Made by a program: the position numbers and the translations under genes. 7,678 bases of DNA from Clostridia bacterium (GTDB lineage: Bacteria; Bacillota; Clostridia; Oscillospirales; CAG-272): assembly GCA_017451975.1 (NCBI GenBank), contig JAFTNI010000107.1:1-7678 (forward strand), given 5' to 3'. Every line of letters begins with the position of its first letter. The stretch's first letter is position 1. Positions 5,814-7,678 of the stretch are shown here, piece after piece. The notes beneath the pieces were generated by a model that saw only the letters and a program-made list of their open reading frames with translations, made no database searches and was not told where the DNA came from.

Positions 5814-7561
5814 TATTCCATCGCTCCTTTCTTCTGAGATGTGTAAACCTCGCGGTAAATTTCGTTGCGTGCGAGAAGCTCCTCGTGCGTGCCTACGTCG
5901 TTTACCCTGCCCTCGTCGAGGACAATTATTTTATCTGCATCCTGAACGGAAGAAATTCTCTGAGCAATGATGATTTTCGTGGTGTCCGGTATTTCTTCGC
6001 GGAATGCTTTTCTGATTTTTGCGTCTGTAGCTGTGTCTACTGCACTCGTAGAGTCGTCAAGAATAAGAATTTTCGGCTTTTTGAGAAGTGCGCGTGCAAT
6101 GCAAAGGCGCTGCTTCTGACCACCCGAAACGTTTGCACCGCCCTGCTCGATATATGTATTATATCTGTCGGGGAAGGTTTCTACAAACTCGTCTGCGCAG
6201 GCAAGGCGGCAAACGTGCTTGATTTCTTCTATAGTTGCATCTGCTTTACCCCAGCGGAGGTTTTCCATAATAGTGCCGGAGAAAAGAACGTTTTTCTGAA
6301 GCACAACGGAAACTTCCTCTCGAAGCGCCTGAAGGTCGTAATCGCGTACATCTACCCCGCCGACGCGCACGGTGCCGTTCGTGGCATCGTAAAGTCTGGG
6401 TATAAGATGAATGAGCGTGGATTTCGAGGTACCCGTACCGCCTATGATACCGACGGTTTCACCGGATTTGATTTCAAGGTTTACACCGGAAAGGCAAAGC
6501 TTGTTCGGATCTTTAGCATAGCTGAAGTCAACGTTTTCGAAGGAGATAGAGCCGTCTTTAACCTCTGTAACGGGGTACTGACGAAGGCAAACGATATCGC
6601 TGTTTTCGTCGAGAACCTCTATAATACGCTCTGCCGATGCGCGTGAAATAGTTACCATAACGAATATGAAGGAAAGCATCATAAGGCTCATAAGTATCTG
6701 CGAAGCATAGGAAATGAGCGTCATAAGCTGACCTGTGGACATACCGATTTCGGCGTTATCGCCCGAAGCAACGATGATGTGTGCGCCGAACCAGGAAATT
6801 AGAATTATGCAGGTGTACATAGAGAACTGCATAAGCGGAGAGTTGAAGGCAAGTATTTTTTCAGCCTTGGAAAAGCTTTCGTAAATATCGCCCGAAACTT
6901 TGCCGAATTTCTTTTTCTCGTGCTCCTCGCGCACAAAGCTTTTTACAACTCTTATACCGTGGAGGTTTTCCGCAACTACGTTATTGAGCTTATCGTAAAG
7001 CTTGAAAACCTTTTCGAAAATCGGGTGGGCAAACTTTATAACGAGCAAAAGTCCGCCGCCGAGTATGGGAATTACGCAAAGGAAAATAAAGGGGAGCTTG
7101 CTATCTACCGTGAAGGACATTGACACGGCAAAAATAAGCATAAGTGGCGCACGCACAGCCACGCGAGTTATCATCTGGAATGCGTTCTGAACGTGGTTAA
7201 CGTCTGTTGTAAGACGTGTAACTATGCTGGCGGGCGAAAACTTATCGATGTTGGAAAAGGAGTAGTTCTGTATGCGGTAGTACATATCATGGCGCAGGTT
7301 GGAAGCAAAGCCTGTAGAGGCCTTTGCCGCCGTAACGCCCGAAAGCATACCGAAAAGCAACGCCAATATGCAAACGAAAACAAGCACTACGCCCATTCGC
7401 CACGTATAGCCCATGTCGGAAGCCTTGATACCTTTATCAAGAATATTCGCCATGAGGTACGGAATAAGCACGTCGAGCGCTGCTTCGCAGGCGACGAGAA
7501 GCGGAGTGAGCAGGGCGCATATCTTATACTCCCTCACACTTTTTAAAAGTTTTTTTATCAT
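5813..7561 (-). CDS. ABC exporter half with degenerate ATP site (BmrC/TM287-like)
   Basis: This 582-aa half-transporter has a six-helix membrane domain (about 15-310) fused to an ATPase (about 338-575). The ATPase carries the variant Walker A GGTGTSKST (374-382, Ser379 where Gly is usual), Q-loop Gln422, and an intact signature VSGGQ (478-482). In Walker B, ILILDD has Asp503 replacing the catalytic Glu, and the H loop IIAQR has Gln534 replacing His. These losses define the non-hydrolysing site of heterodimeric exporters such as TM287/288 and BmrCD. Its intact signature should complete the working site built by the partner. Length matches YheI/BmrC. The start is set by a perfect GGAGGT (7568-7573), 6 bases before the ATG. 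The partner ATG overlaps its stop. The protein should sit in the cytoplasmic membrane; its substrate cannot be told from sequence. Confidence 0.95.
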   Translation of the reverse strand: MIKKLLKSVREYKICALLTPLLVACEAALDVLIPYLMANILDKGIKASDMGYTWRMGVVLVFVCILALLFGMLSGVTAAKASTGFASNLRHDMYYRIQNYSFSNIDKFSPASIVTRLTTDVNHVQNAFQMITRVAVRAPLMLIFAVSMSFTVDSKLPFIFLCVIPILGGGLLLVIKFAHPIFEKVFKLYDKLNNVVAENLHGIRVVKSFVREEHEKKKFGKVSGDIYESFSKAEKILAFNSPLMQFSMYTCIILISWFGAHIIVASGDNAEIGMSTGQLMTLISYASQILMSLMMLSFIFVMVTISRASAERIIEVLDENSDIVCLRQYPVTEVKDGSISFENVDFSYAKDPNKLCLSGVNLEIKSGETVGIIGGTGTSKSTLIHLIPRLYDATNGTVRVGGVDVRDYDLQALREEVSVVLQKNVLFSGTIMENLRWGKADATIEEIKHVCRLACADEFVETFPDRYNTYIEQGGANVSGGQKQRLCIARALLKKPKILILDDSTSAVDTATDAKIRKAFREEIPDTTKIIIAQRISSVQDADKIIVLDEGRVNDVGTHEELLARNEIYREVYTSQKKGAME

Positions 7562-7580
7562 TTATATACCTCCGTAAAAA

Positions 7581-7678
7581 TTAAATACTTTCTATAAAAC
7601 GAACGAAAGCCTCTCTGCCAGCTTCGTCACATTTGTATACGCCGGCGTCCTCAAGAACACGAATGAATGTATTGCCAA
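7581..7678 (-). CDS. 3' end of an unidentified gene (last 31 codons)
   Basis: On the minus strand one frame runs open from the window edge to a TAA at 7581-7583. It gives 31 residues ending in EAFVRFIESI, a mixed polar and hydrophobic tail with one Cys and no membrane character. Of the other two frames, one meets a stop within ten codons, and the third has no coding-like support. The stop is 19 bases before the ABC start, and the ABC ribosome site lies inside that gap, so the gene is probably the preceding member of the operon. A MarR- or TetR-type regulator is common in this place next to such exporters, but I do not recognise the fragment and do not assign a family. Confidence 0.6.
   Translation of the reverse strand, partial: GNTFIRVLEDAGVYKCDEAGREAFVRFIESI

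Noticed and set aside
5780..6646. Long open frame (288 codons) on the plus strand opposite the first ABC gene
   Set aside because: It lies wholly antisense to well-supported ABC motifs, has a Cys-rich composition unlike a real protein, and has no ribosome site. It is a shadow of codon use on the other strand.
7581..7678. Assigning the upstream partial gene as a MarR or TetR regulator
   Set aside because: Context makes it plausible, but the 31 visible residues show no recognisable motif of either family.

Overview
The window looks like a stretch of chromosome from a low- to moderate-GC Firmicute, most likely a member of the Clostridia. The reasons are strong GGAGG-type ribosome binding sites, a consensus sigma-A promoter, tight TAATG gene overlaps, a VanR/PhoB-type two-component pair, and a heterodimeric ABC exporter whose larger half carries a WAWKHPH-type insert that I associate with Clostridia. 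The taxonomic call rests on sequence style and family resemblance, not on a database search. Every real gene lies on the minus strand, so transcription runs from high to low coordinates.

Operon 1 (7678 to 2953) starts with the last 31 codons of an unidentified gene. A complete ABC exporter half with a degenerate ATP site (582 aa) follows after 19 bases. Next comes the larger, catalytic ABC half (650 codons), interrupted by one in-frame TGA at 5496-5498. A pyridoxal/pyridoxamine kinase of the ribokinase fold follows 34 bases later, and a strong intrinsic terminator (2953-2984) closes the unit. No promoter for this operon is visible; it must lie beyond 7678.

Operon 2 (about 2951 to 129) has its own extended -10 promoter, preceded by an 11-bp-period direct repeat typical of OmpR-family autoregulation. 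It encodes an OmpR/PhoB response regulator and, overlapping by one base, a large six-helix sensor histidine kinase. No terminator follows the kinase. A textbook sigma-A promoter (82-110) instead drives a tRNA-Thr(TGT) gene, of which only the 5' half (1-37) is in the window.

The two exporter halves form a TM287/288- or BmrC/BmrD-like pair. The smaller half has lost the catalytic Glu and the switch His, and the larger half keeps both but has an altered LSQGQ signature, so the dimer should have one working and one degenerate ATP site. The premature TGA falls in the half that supplies the catalytic residues. That disruption is the main point to check. I see no CRISPR array, insertion sequence, phage gene, riboswitch or convincing novel system here. 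The only gene-free stretches are short (38-128, 2852-2989, 3827-3860, 7562-7580), and none exceeds 300 bases.
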